Source of the DNA: Symsagittifera roscoffensis
Taxonomy: Eukaryota; Xenacoelomorpha; Acoela; Convolutidae
Reading direction: 5' to 3'
DNA: 64,000 bases
Assembly: GCF_963678635.1 (NCBI RefSeq)
Contig: NC_087064.1
Span: 5,182,411-5,246,410 of the forward strand
Shown piece by piece: positions 10,785-21,440 of the stretch. Within the stretch, counting starts at the first letter, position 1; each line of letters begins with the position of its first letter. The notes under the pieces were generated by a model. It was not told where the DNA came from, ran no database searches, and saw only the letters and a program-made list of their open reading frames with translations. The translations under genes were made by a program, and so were the position numbers.

Positions 10785-12620
10785 TCATTCGTTCTGGTCA
10801 TAGCCCAAATTGGCTGACGCCGGATTCACCTCTTCAGCTTGAACTATTACTTCATCGTTGTTTTTCTTTTTTACTCCTGTCAAAACAGCTGCGCCCTTGC
10901 TTAATTTGCTCTCAATAATCTTTTCTTTTTCCAGATTCACCAATACTTTGTCTGAAATATTATCTTCGAGTCCGCAGCGTTGGGAGATTTTCCTTGATTT
11001 TGGTCGGCAAAGGTTCAGAAAGGTGATTCCTGCGTTATGGTACGGCTCCAGTGATCGCAGACCTTTTGGCAAAAACTTAAAGTTCTTCAGCTTATTGGGA
11101 AGCACCGATGGAGCATAGCGTTGTAGAAGCTTCATCGCTGTGATAACTAATCCAAACAAGATCAGCAAGCAGCAAAAAACGGCGACGTACACCTCGCCAG
11201 CCAAAGAAAGTGCAAAAACGATTCCGGGGAACATAACAAATACAATGAAAATGTACACGACAGCAAACCACTTGTATTTTCGGGTAGTCTTTCCGAGATG
11301 TCTGGCACATCCTAAAGGTATCCTGCGCATCACCGGAATCGGATACCAGATTAAGATTCCGATTATATTAAACAGCAGGTGGCACATGCTGATCTGAAGT
11401 GCCTGCTCAAAGTTTTTGTCACTCGCCAGCGCCGCCAGCAGACCGGTGACTGTTGTTCCGATGTTGGATCCCAGAACCATGGGAAACGCTCGTTCAATTC
11501 CAATTATGTTCAGACCAACGAGAGGGGTGAGAGTTGAGGTGAAAATGGAACTGCTTTGCACTAAAATTGTCATCCCGCATCCCACCAGAATAGCAAAATA
11601 TCCTATCAGAAAGTCAAGTTTCTGGAACTTGCCCGGGAACCCTTTGTTCACAAATTTGTTCACAATTTTTGCGATGTGACCGCTGAAGATGGAGTTCAGC
11701 ACCTTGACGATGAAGAAAAGGCAGATGAACATTACGACAAGAGCAATTGTAAGTAGAAGTCCACCCGCAGCTTTGTCAGAATGTTCCCAGTCACAGAACA
11801 AAGCTTCGCAGTGCTGTCGGTCGGAGGGTAACTCTGTCAAGTTTCCACTGGCGTTGACGGCCTTGACCCACTTTTTCCAGTCCTGGGCATAAATCTTAAG
11901 AACCCGCTCGTCACTTCCAACGTCTTTATCCTTGGAGATTTCCTTGATAAAAGTTTTGTTGACTAAAACAACTCTGTCCATGAGAGGGTCGGTGATTCGC
12001 GACAGCAACTCGACTTCCGCGTCCTCGTTTGGAGTCACGTTCATCACGCCGACTATTTCTTTCGACAGTTTCGTCAGGAATCCAGTGATCCATTCTAGCG
12101 GCAGCATGATCGCCACACAGAGCAGGTTGAACATGTCATGCATAGTAGCCGCCGCAAAGGCCCTCTCGTACATTGTCTTGTCTTGTATCTGCCCAATTGC
12201 GACAATAGTGCTTGTCACCGAAGTGCCGATGTTAGCCCCCATGACGATGGGAACCGCCTGATTGACGGTCAAGAGATCTGCAGCTACCATCGTCACGATG
12301 ATCGAGGTGCTAGTGGATGATGATTGAAGAAGCACTGTCACTAAAACTCCAATAACCAGACCAGCCACTGGGTTGCTGATCACGTGATCCTGACTGAAGA
12401 CTTCTCCTGCTTCCTTTCCTCCGAGTAGTTTGAAGGCGCTGCCCATGAGGTCCAGTGAGCAAATGAAGGCGTACAGAAGTCCCAGCACAATTATGACTCG
12501 CACAATTACCCACCAAGGAGCCTGTCGGCGTTCCAGTTCCTCCTTACCGACATCTGGTGAGGTCTCGGTTCCACCATCATCGACAGGGGCTGACTTCTCT
12601 GGATCTTTGTTGGAACTCAT
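10785..12620 (-). CDS. SLC34: Type II sodium-dependent phosphate cotransporter (SLC34 family)
   Basis: Integral plasma-membrane protein that imports inorganic phosphate with Na+. The frame is 611 codons without introns. Two inverted halves carry the hallmark QSSS motifs (99-102 and 355-358), each followed by a G-A/S-NIGT motif (GANIGTS 128-134, GSNIGTT 384-390). A large loop between them (about 222-285) has glycosylation sites N256 and N260 and a CEALFC cysteine pair. Further hydrophobic segments lie at 452-499; the tail (500-611) is hydrophilic and lacks an obvious PDZ-binding end. Residues AAATMHD (156-162) match the Ala-x-Ala-x-x-x-Asp pattern linked to electrogenic NaPi-IIa/IIb. I chose the ATG at 12618-12620; an in-frame GTG 11 codons upstream is not a likely start. 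The length fits the family. The lack of introns suggests an intron-lost or old retroposed copy. It is intact throughout. Confidence 0.95.
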   Translation of the reverse strand: MSSNKDPEKSAPVDDGGTETSPDVGKEELERRQAPWWVIVRVIIVLGLLYAFICSLDLMGSAFKLLGGKEAGEVFSQDHVISNPVAGLVIGVLVTVLLQSSSTSTSIIVTMVAADLLTVNQAVPIVMGANIGTSVTSTIVAIGQIQDKTMYERAFAAATMHDMFNLLCVAIMLPLEWITGFLTKLSKEIVGVMNVTPNEDAEVELLSRITDPLMDRVVLVNKTFIKEISKDKDVGSDERVLKIYAQDWKKWVKAVNASGNLTELPSDRQHCEALFCDWEHSDKAAGGLLLTIALVVMFICLFFIVKVLNSIFSGHIAKIVNKFVNKGFPGKFQKLDFLIGYFAILVGCGMTILVQSSSIFTSTLTPLVGLNIIGIERAFPMVLGSNIGTTVTGLLAALASDKNFEQALQISMCHLLFNIIGILIWYPIPVMRRIPLGCARHLGKTTRKYKWFAVVYIFIVFVMFPGIVFALSLAGEVYVAVFCCLLILFGLVITAMKLLQRYAPSVLPNKLKNFKFLPKGLRSLEPYHNAGITFLNLCRPKSRKISQRCGLEDNISDKVLVNLEKEKIIESKLSKGAAVLTGVKKKNNDEVIVQAEEVNPASANLGYDQNE

Positions 12621-12653
12621 TTTCAGTTTCGTTTCTCTATTCAACTTTGTCAC

Positions 12654-13285
12654 TGACTTAACAAAGACTAACTATTTTAGTTAAATTGAGCTAAGTTGTT
12701 TAATTGCTCTCACACTAGTTCCTGTCAACGAAGTTTTCAAAATGACCAAATTGAGCAATAGTTTTTTTGTACAATTTGAGCCATATATGCTACACGCAAA
12801 ATCACATCATCACGCCATCTCACCTTTTTGCTTTAACCCAATCAAATCAAGTTTTTTTCTCAATTTGTTCAAGCTTTTACCATATATGTATGCCGTAGCT
12901 TCACAGGCCATTAATAGTACTGCAACAATTATTTTCATTTGTAGAAAATTTAAAATTCTGCAGTAATCAACAAGTTCGTTCATGCATCAAACACGCGATA
13001 TTAAGATGTGTGAAATGTGATGTCAAGTTTTTTCTTGTCTCAAAACTTTTTTTTGAACAAGACCTCTATGATATTGTTTGAGGTGATTTTGTGACTTTTA
13101 TTCAAAGTGAACAAAATCAGTCTTCCAAGTGCAAATGATCTTGTTAAAATCCAGTCGTCTGGTGTAAGACGACGCGTTGAAAATGATCCAAAAATCTACC
13201 GATGAAAAAAAACAATGTTGTGTTATGGAGTAGGGATGGTCAAAATATTAATTAATCGCAACCCCCAAAAATCAATTGTTGTTTG
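12654..13285. other. Upstream region of SLC34
   Basis: AT-rich flank that must contain the promoter and 5' UTR of SLC34. No unambiguous TATA box or splice acceptor can be chosen. The plus-strand ORF at 12742-12966 has no features of a real protein. Confidence 0.35.
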
Positions 13286-13290
13286 GTGCA

Positions 13291-13470
13291 ATCAATTAAT
13301 CTGGCGAATGGGTGGCAGGGACTATTTTGTGAACTGGAGCCGCGATATTTTCCGATTATCTTGAAAATGTATTTCTAAAAATTTTTCAAGATAATCGGAA
13401 ACTCTCACGCCTCCAGCTGCCAAAATAGTCCTCCCTGCCAACCCCCCCCCCCCCCTCCAGATTAATTGAT
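13291..13470. repeat. 180-bp fold-back element
   Basis: Two arms of about 80 bp are inverted. The left arm has atcaattaatctgg, ggcagggactatttt, and ttccgattatcttgaaaa; the right arm has the complements in reverse order ending in ccagattaattgat. The right arm is interrupted by a 15-base C run. The sequence can form a long hairpin around 13375. It is probably a MITE-type fold-back. Confidence 0.7.
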
Positions 13471-13549
13471 GATAGATGAAGCTGATAAGAATTAATTCAA
13501 TTTGTTCTTTGCTAATTTCAGTGGCAAAAAGACTTCAAAGTTTATTTTC

Positions 13550-13890
13550 TAGCGGATGTAGGGGGTGCAGGGGGGGGGGGGCAATTAGGGGGTATACTAA
13601 ATATCTTTTAAAGGCAAATATATAATAATTTTGAGAAAGAGCGCGTCAAAAACAACGCAAATCTTTGGTCAGAATTTTCAAAAAGTGCCTACAACTGCTG
13701 TTTTTGGCCGGTTTTCTCAAAAAATTGCTTGCGGCGCAGAGAATTTGCTCAAATAATGGTTTTTTTAGTGATTTGGGAGCGGTCACAAAATCTATTTGAT
13801 TGACCTAAAAAAATATCGACAAATAATTTAAAACTTTTATTCAAAATCCGCCCCCCTCGAGGAAAACCTAAATCCGCACCCGACTTTGAG
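13550..13890 (+). mobile_element. Diverged hAT-MITE-like unit
   Basis: Begins agcggatgtaggggg and ends ccctcgaggaaaacctaaatccgc, with the internal gagcgcgtcaaaaacaacgc block of the 7-10 kb array. It is degraded and has no coding capacity. A partial copy of the 3' half follows at 14090-14235 (caaaatagggtctttacag to ctcgagaaaatcctagatcc). Confidence 0.65.
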
Positions 13891-14607
13891 GCTGATTCAC
13901 TGATCCTAGCCAGCCCTGCATTGAAGTTTAATTCTTTTAATTTGTTTTAATTTGATAAACTATTCTAACGCTAAAGTGAAACTACTAAACGTAAGAATCT
14001 CAGATAAATTAATGAAATTAGTTAGGTTATGAAAAATATTAAAATTAAGCGACAACTAAGCTCTCAAACGGTAGTTTTTATGACATCCTATTTGTCAAAA
14101 TAGGGTCTTTACAGTGTTCTCAGAGCGCTCGGAAAATCAATTTCGTCGGCTTTAAAACAGATAGTCAAAATTTTTGAAACATTTTTGAACATCCGCCCTC
14201 CCCCCACACCCCCTCGAGAAAATCCTAGATCCGCTCAAAGTTCACAGGAATTTAGTGCTGAGCTCAATTTAGTAGAGCACAAATGTTTTCTAAAACGGAA
14301 GCCAGGTAACTGAACAATTTCTGAATTTAGAGATTACGAAGTCATATTATTAGATAACTTGTATGTAAGTTCGGATGTTTGCACTTACGGATGTCTGACC
14401 TATAGGATGTTTGCACTAGCACCGTTTCTAATTTATGTTCACGTTTCTTTTAAGAGCTTGAATTGACCTGGTCAAACTCGAGTCTTCTAGGAAGTTCTGT
14501 CATACGCGACTGTCGTATAACATTTGAACTGAACAAAAAAGCGTTCGTTGGTGAAAAGATTGAAATAAATACATCAGTTTAGTGATGTTTTTGAGCCGAG
14601 AAAGGCG

Positions 14608-14826
14608 ATGAAAAATTTACCACCAAATATAAGTGCAAATGCGTTCATGCTTTTTTATGTATTTTCTTTTTTATTTCTTTATACCAACAGAACTAAAAAC
14701 AACAGAACTAAAAACAAAAAGACCAGTCAAAAGGTCGATGGCCTCAAGAAACTGATCAATCCTGCGTTGCAGAAAAGAAATTGTTATTTCCATTTTGTTA
14801 AAAACCTAGAAACATGCACAGGATAG
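14608..14826 (+). CDS. Hypothetical 72-aa ORF with N-terminal hydrophobic segment
   Basis: Starts MKNLPPNISANAF, followed by a hydrophobic run (MLFYVFSFLFLY) and a Lys/Asn-rich, basic remainder containing a 14-bp tandem duplication (aacagaactaaaaa twice). The tract tttatttctttataccaacag inside the ORF also looks like a splice acceptor, so the hydrophobic run may be pyrimidine-rich intron. I do not recognise it. The GC-richer stretch at 14720-14780 is the best coding candidate. Confidence 0.2.
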   Translation: MKNLPPNISANAFMLFYVFSFLFLYTNRTKNNRTKNKKTSQKVDGLKKLINPALQKRNCYFHFVKNLETCTG

Positions 14827-15419
14827 TTTTACTAAAAACTAATTCTTATGAATTTGAAACTATTGTTCCCCTATAGTATACTTTGTATAGAATTAGCACC
14901 ATAACCAAAGAAGAGCTAAGCCAATTGGAACCTGATCTAAACTACATTTTATTATTGGTCATAAATTAGATATTTTAGCACTATAAAATATTTAATATTA
15001 ACCAATCATGATCCATCTAACTAACAACCCAATTATTTGTAATTGCTGAAATTACTTGTAATTTCAGCACCATAGAGATTTGAATTTAACTTAGAATTTA
15101 GTTGCCTCTCCAAGAGAATTTTAGCAATCGCAATAAGCCAGCATACTCTAATAAAAGTAAGATTAGGATCGGTATTAGACTAAGAAGTTGCACGAATCTA
15201 TCCGGCCGAAAATAAGATAGCGTGACGAACAGACGGTGTACCCTACCCGAAATTACTCTATGAGTTGGACCTAAAAACTAAACTCATCTGGTGCGACCAG
15301 AAGATCTACGACGATCTACGACTACCTATAAACTTACCATTAAGTTTCATGGTCGTATGACAGAAGCCGACACAGATTAAATTTTGTAAAATTTTTATAA
15401 TATCATAAATTTTTATCAA

Positions 15420-17400
15420 AAGCGTTTTCAATGTCTGAAATGGACATTTATCAGATTTTAAGGTTGAACTACTACAAAAAATTAAAAGAGTAATGGACAG
15501 ATGACGTTGATGGCAATTGTATAGTTTTAATTTGTATAGAAACACAGAAAGTTCAATAGTTTTGTTAAAAAGATGGAGAGGAGATTTCAGAAAAGAAAAG
15601 TACTGCCAGATTTATCAACAATGTTTTTATCTAGAAGAGTTAAGTCAGATTCAAAGATCTATCAGTAATAAACAAAACAATCGAAGAGCCTATGAAACAA
15701 AATTTGGAGATAAATAACATCATTTCGATTACTGTTTTGAATTTGATACAAATACAAAATCCAGATTTGTCAGAATATTTTTTAATTGATTATCCAAACG
15801 TAAAAGACTTCCGGTTGTTTAAATTACAATATATCAAAAAGAAAGTGATAAAAATTTATCTTTTGGTAATTCATTTTTTCATTGGTTAGAAATTGAACAA
15901 ATGGGAAAAAAATTGATCGAAATTTCAAATTTTGAATTGAGTATCGAAAAAACAATATAAACCAGACACTTAATCTCATTGAACTTACTAAGGTATCAAA
16001 TTTTTTATCCTAATTATGTTAGAAAATTCATTAAAAATGATTGATTAGGAAGTTTCATTAACATACTTTGGTTCTGACCTATAAATTTGTTTTTAAAAAT
16101 CAGTGATTACTTCACTCTGATTGGTTATTACCACAAATACTACTTGTGAAGGTATCCTCAATAGCTATAAACGATATCAAAATTGTTGAAAAATTCATGA
16201 CAAGTAGAGGTCAATTCTGATTGGTTGTCATTAATTTTGTTGAAAATTCCATGACTATTGGAGCGCAATTCTGATTGGTTGACATTAAGTTTGTTGAAAT
16301 TGATAAATGACCTGGAAAAAAAAGAAAAAATGAATGTTTTTGCTAAACTTTGAAAACTTCAACATAAAGATATACATCGTTCTCAACTCAGAATTTACTC
16401 TAAAAAAATTCAGAATTTAAACATTAGTATATAGTTATTAGGTTGAGAAAAACAATTAAAGACTTTTAGCAAAGGATTTATGGTACTAATTCTGCTTCGG
16501 ATTGTTGAATGTTCGTTGAAACGATACATTTTTCCATCTAAAATTCAGTTTTCAAGTAAACATTTGTTCAAGTTGGTTTCATTTGGTAGATAGTAGACGA
16601 AGCAGAAACTGAGAAAATGCTAAAATGAGATAGAAACTCATTTTAATTCATTAGGAGTTTTGAGATAATTTTACTAAAACTTAGCTTATAAAGTATAAAG
16701 TAAATCCGACATGAAAATTCTCAAAGGTCTATATTTATGCGTAATTCATAAGAAAAGTTTGTTATCATTTGACATACTAGATACTTGATATGAGAAATCA
16801 AATGTTTTGAGGATAATTTTTGTAAAGAAAACCCAATCCGACGTCTTTTAGAAAATGATACATGAAGCATAAATCAAAAACTTGCTTTCAAGATCTACAG
16901 TTATTTATTTTTACTTTTGAGTTTTTTGCTTATTAAAAATCGGAAAACTATACAATTACTCCAGTTTACAACTTCATTTCCTTTGCTTAACAATTTTTTG
17001 AGACGCGCTCTTTTAGAAGTTTTTAGATTTTGTAGATGTTAGGAACTAGATTCTCTTGCGTATTTCCGAAGTTTTTCAGATTATTACTAATAGAGCTGCC
17101 GTTAATTTTTTCTTAAATCGTAACAATACACCTTTATTCTCTCATTTTTACATATATTTTTGAATGCTTCTACTAGCACCAATTCTCTCTCACTTGGATC
17201 ATAAATTCAAAAAAAAAATGATTTAATATATATTTTGCAAGAAAAGTCATAGTTATTGATCCCAAAAGTTGTATTTTTGCTTAAATAAATTTCGGTAGCA
17301 ACTGAGCAAGGGAACCTTGAGGAACACATTTGCAATTTTTATCGTAATAATCAGACGGTATCAGTTCTAATTTCATCTCTGCCGGCAAATTGTTCGTTCA
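15420..17400. repeat. Right arm of long inverted repeat
   Basis: Inverted partner of 1-2535. It is about 0.5 kb shorter, mainly because the minisatellite and neighbouring sequence are contracted. The ORFs at 15517-15717 and 15692-15889 lie inside it and are not supported as genes. Confidence 0.8.
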
Positions 17401-18730
17401 ACTGATACTATTTTCCTCCTAAATCCTCCAGTTTTGACTCAATTTTCTTGTAAAGTGTGTTCAATCGCAAAAATATGTATTAAGAAAAAACAAGAATAGC
17501 CTCAAATAATAGATAAATTCTACGGAAAATCTTGAAAATTATGTTGCAGAAGCAACAGAGAGATAATCATCTGTTATGAAGAAGTTTTTGGTGATTTTTT
17601 GAGCCAATATTGAATAAACTTTTTTAAAAAATGCATCCCATTTTTAGCCAATTTTAGCAGTTAACTGTTGATGTTTTATCAATGATTTGAAATTTGTAAC
17701 TATTAACTTGGAAAATTTTTCACAAGTTAAAATTTTTGTACAAATTTGGGTAATTCAGTGAGAAAAAAACGAGGAGTAATTGAATCATGGAGTTTGATCT
17801 AGAAATTTCATGAAATATTATTCTTAATATTCATTTGAGTTGAGATTCCTAATAAAATTCTCCCTGAACTGGACAAAAAAACCAGTTAATTACCAACATA
17901 AAAGTCTCAAAACGGAGAATGGAATTTGATAAATATTTACTTTACCTTCTCGAAAATTACGATTAGTTTCACTGTTTTTCGGAAGTTTCAATATTGATTC
18001 TGCTTTTATGAGCATTCTGTTAGTGTTTAGAGCATTATATAACCCGCTTTTTAGCTCAAATTAAGGTAAATTTTTTTGTATTTCAAAACTTTTGTATTGC
18101 AAAAAAATTAAGGAAAAATTCATTTTTTTATTCAAAATTTTGTATCATTGTCTCAACATGATGCCAATTTAAATACAGTCTGAGCTCAATTTTAAAATCT
18201 ATACGTAAAACAAAAATGTTTAAAAATAGATCAGAAGCAATAACACATTAGCCAAAACTATGAGATTTCTGCAATTTTTTTTTCCAAAAACTTGAAAATT
18301 TTGCAATTTTTTTAAATGCTTGAAATTTTTCCAAATTATTCTGAAAAAAAAATGACTTTTTTCGAAGTTTCAGTAGGTTTCAGGATTGTTTCAACTAGAT
18401 AGAAAAAAGATTATCTAATAATTTAGTTCAAATTATAGCTAATCTTATCGTGTTTTGAAGTTTTTTTTGAAAATTTTTCAATTTTTTTGATAAAAATTTT
18501 AAGTTTTTTCCCATAAACTCTTACCATTGACTTACCATGTATCATAAAATTAAATAAAAGTCCTTCCTTACACAACCTACACGTAATTAACCTTTGATAT
18601 TTACAAATTAGTTAACACGCGCCAAAATTTTTGCGAAAAAACCAGACATTTCTACTCAAAAACCAAAAAAATTACGTTTTTCTTACCATTATCTTACCAT
18701 CACACAAACCATAAAACCTTACCATTGGTG
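17401..18730. other. AT-rich DNA, nothing recognised
   Basis: Long A and T runs, with several short cttaccat motifs near 18520-18725. No ORF of note and no match to the repeat families elsewhere in the window. Confidence 0.5.
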
Positions 18731-18734
18731 TTCC

Positions 18735-18995
18735 CTATCTTAATTCCTTGTAAACTTTATACCCAATCTTAATACATAGCATGGAAGACCGGAAATCTAT
18801 AACGTATCTTAAAACATGTGGTCTTCCATGCATGTGATCAACCTCAACATCTACTACTCCTGTGATCGATCCCCATTTGTTGTGTTTCTTTGAAAATTGG
18901 TATGAAGAAAAAGTATGAAAAAAATAAACTCCTGATTCTTCGAAAGTCGGACTAAAAAGGATCATAGGTACCTGATTAGCTGGTAGAGCATGCAA
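18735..18995 (-). CDS. Hypothetical protein, possibly two exons
   Basis: An 86-codon minus-strand frame starting MHALPANQ and ending in a lysine/tyrosine-rich tail (GYKVYKELR). An in-frame 84-bp stretch, 18971 to 18888, begins CAG|GTACCT and ends ttttcaaag, so it could be an intron; removing it joins PANQ to KHNKWGS and keeps the frame. The downstream part (VVDVEVDHMHGRPHVLR) looks coding and is GC-richer than the flanks. A perfect 12-bp inverted repeat (gcatggaagacc / ggtcttccatgc) lies inside. Family unknown. Confidence 0.3.
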   Translation of the reverse strand: MHALPANQVPMILFSPTFEESGVYFFHTFSSYQFSKKHNKWGSITGVVDVEVDHMHGRPHVLRYVIDFRSSMLCIKIGYKVYKELR

Positions 18996-19129
18996 AATTT
19001 AACAAAACAAATTTCTGTAAAATTTATCAGAAAATTTGTGAGAATACATAAGATACTTCTCGTAAATCATGGCAAAAACTTGAGCTGTATTGATTAGTTT
19101 TTCGTTGAAAAAATGATAATATCTTGTAG

Positions 19130-19298
19130 GCAATATAAAACATCAAGTGTGAGAATGTCAGTAGTAGGAGATTTATATGACCGATTAGTTTGGTTCAATT
19201 CAATTTTGAAGGAGTTTTCAGCGCGGGATAAGTTGCAGCGCATGAAAAATCAAGTTATCTTTTCCGCATCACAAATAATGTCTTTATTGCGCTCATAA
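19130..19298 (+). CDS. Candidate terminal exon, unknown protein
   Basis: Follows the acceptor aatatcttgtag (AG at 19128-19129). The open frame includes MSVVGDLYDRLVWFN and LKEFSARDKLQRMKNQ, ending SLLRS before TAA. A possible poly-A signal variant (aataag) immediately follows. The amphipathic, charged composition is more protein-like than surrounding DNA. The frame also has an ATG at 19113. No family is recognised and no upstream exon is identified. Confidence 0.3.
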
Positions 19299-19311
19299 AT
19301 AAGTCCAGAGC

Positions 19312-19575
19312 AAGGCCAAAATGGCAATTTTCAAACACCCAGAACTTTGCTGAAAACAATCGAATATAAAATAAATTTTCAAAATTGATCTGAAAGAGTG
19401 ATATCTTCAAAAATTAGGAAAATTGTTGGTGAAAAATAAATTTTCCGTCGCCAAAAATTGTCCGAAAGGAACCATCCCAAGCATAAACTTTCTGTTTTTT
19501 TTCGAAAGCCCGAACAATAAAACTTCTCGTATCAGGACGAAGACTTGAATGTATTTACTGCCCTCTAATGTTAAA
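19312..19575 (+). mobile_element. Hairpin-family fragments in tandem
   Basis: 19312-19518 resembles the 3' half of the hairpin family (caaaatggcaattttcaaac to cgaaagcccgaacaat). It is followed at once by the 5' end of another copy (cttctcgtatcagg to about 19575). The sequence is diverged and non-coding. Confidence 0.5.
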
Positions 19576-19959
19576 AAATAACCGAACTAGGAACATTTTT
19601 ATATCACTCCTTCGTTGATTTAAAATGAGACAAAGTAAAAGAATGACAGATGTTTAAATGCTCGCATCTAAAAACGTGAAAAAAAAACAATGATAATGGC
19701 TTTTCGTTGTCTAAAATAAACTCTCAGACATCAAAAAATTGGTTATAATCCATGGTTTGTACTAAATTTAAAAATAATTATAATTCATTTAAAATAAATT
19801 GAAGTGGATTTTTTTCACTTAACTTTTGTTTCACGTTGGGCAATATTTTGCAAAAATTTCAGTGTTTATAAAATGAGTAATGCAAAACTTTTGAAAAGCT
19901 GTTGTACGGCCTGCTCGATTTCTAAACCTAAGCTTCCCTTAATTGTAAAACGATTACGT

Positions 19960-20078
19960 TCACCTCTCCCCCTAGCTTTCGCCCCTTTTGCCTCCTCCAC
20001 ACCTGAACCATCCTCCCACCTTACTACCTGAACGAACAACTCCCCCACATTAACACCCCCTCTTCCCTCTTCTCCTCG
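19960..20078. repeat. Pyrimidine-rich tract
   Basis: A C/T-rich stretch (for example cacctctccccctagctttc and cctcttccctcttctcctcg) directly adjoining a truncated hairpin-family copy. It occupies the place where that copy's hairpin end should be. Confidence 0.45.
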
Positions 20079-20325
20079 TATTTGAGCTCGTGGTATTTTT
20101 TTTCTTCAGACAAATTTTGACTTTTTAACTAGCCCTTTTCGGCGGATTTTTAAAATATCATTCAGAAGAAATTGTTGTCTTGAGCTTCACTAAAAATATA
20201 TTTCACCTGAGATCTTTTTTGTAAAGTTATGGGGGTCAAATTATCAGCGCGATATTTTTTAACTTTTAACGCGTAAACGGAGATTTAATTCATCCTAGAA
20301 ATCGTTCCAAATTGGTTGAAGATTG
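20079..20325 (-). mobile_element. Truncated hairpin-family copy, inverted
   Basis: Runs from tttgagctcgtgg through ttcttcagacaaattttgac, acgcgtaaacggagatttaa and gaaatcgttccaaattggtt. It lacks the terminal hairpin on one side and the 5' third on the other. Confidence 0.6.
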
Positions 20326-20649
20326 ATCATTAATTGATCACCTTTACCTCTTATTGTCACATTTGTCCATGAAACTCATTTACGGGTGCCAATCAGAATT
20401 CAGTGTTAATGATCTTGAAACAACTGTCATGTATATGTTTTTATTGGCTGCCATTGAGTCCTCCAATTCGCCCAATTTGCCCATCTACAGGGGTACAGGG
20501 CCGCCTGATTGGGTACCTGGAATACCCTCACCACCGACGACAGCCCAGAAACTACAAACACACACAAAAATACTCATTTTAAGTCATAAATTACCCAATT
20601 TAAACAAAATACTCAGCAAATAATCATTTTAATTTATATCGACTAGAGC

Positions 20650-20911
20650 TAGGGTTCACGAACTCAAGCTAAGCGTCACCTGAAACTTATCTACAAAGAT
20701 GTCTCTCTCAATCACCATGAGTGACAGTGATAAGAAACCAGAACTTGAAAAGACCAGCGCATAATTTAAAGTGTTCCAAATGACACGAACCTTACCCGCA
20801 ATGAACAGGCTCATTAAAGATTGGCACCCAACCTCAAGTTACGTCCCAGTGAAAAAGCTCCGAAAAAGGTCTTATTCGATGAGGACAAAGAGTTCGGAAC
20901 CTGCAAAAGCA
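20650..20911 (+). pseudogene. Short coding-like remnant cut by a TIR element
   Basis: An ATG in good context (acaaagATG at 20699) opens MSLSITMSDSDKKPELE and stops at 20762. Further on, a shifted frame reads LRPSEKAPKKVLFDEDKEF, which is also protein-like, up to the left end of the TIR element at 20912. The charged Lys/Glu/Asp composition and higher GC suggest a broken gene or exon piece. I cannot assign a family. Confidence 0.3.
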
Positions 20912-21440
20912 TACTCGCACCGAGCGCCCATGGATTCTAATTGATTATAATGGATTTCTGAGACAAAAATAATCCATTATAATCCATTACAATTATTAAC
21001 CTCCCTCCCCCAAAGTATACGAATAAATAATCCCACCATGTACAACCATAAGGGTGGCGAATGGTGGTTGTGGTTAACTGGCAGGGAGGGGGTAAAGTGA
21101 GGGGGGATAAAAGCGGAGGGGTGGTAAGGTAAGGTGGGGGGGGGGGGGGGGTGTTGAACGGGGGGTAAAGTAGAGGGAAACGTAATACGTAGCAACTGCA
21201 CTAAACCACTAAACAGGAAATGAGATAACTTTGAAAAATTTGTAAATTTCTTGATCCACCTCTCGAAAAAATCCGTTATAATTGATTATAATCGATTATA
21301 ATGGATTATAATGGCATAAAAATATTAGGATTAAAATCAATTTCTAATGTAAAACTAATAGACTATTTTGTAATTTTATGGATACTTACCATATTATGAC
21401 AGTATCATCGATCATGATCCATGGGCGCTCGTTGCGGGCA
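20912..21440. mobile_element. Short TIR element, second family copy
   Basis: The termini TACTCGCACCGAGCGCCCATGG and CCATGGGCGCTCGTTGCGGGCA are inverted, and match the ends of 4541-5871. Both ends continue into GATTATAATGG-type repeats. It contains no FLYWCH remnant; instead the middle holds a very G-rich block (21060-21180). It is non-autonomous. Confidence 0.65.
21060..21180 (+). repeat. G-rich simple block
   Basis: Repeated runs of three to seventeen G separated by short A/T spacers, such as gggggataaaagcggagggg. It meets the simple pattern for G-quadruplex formation on the plus strand. No coding meaning. Confidence 0.6.

Noticed and set aside
12621..12653. Upstream GTG start adding 11 codons to SLC34
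   Set aside because: The first codon is GTG, not ATG. The ATG at 12620 is followed by the usual acidic, hydrophilic N-terminus.
11092..12684. Several ORFs opposite to or overlapping SLC34
   Set aside because: Shadows of a strongly supported coding frame on the minus strand.
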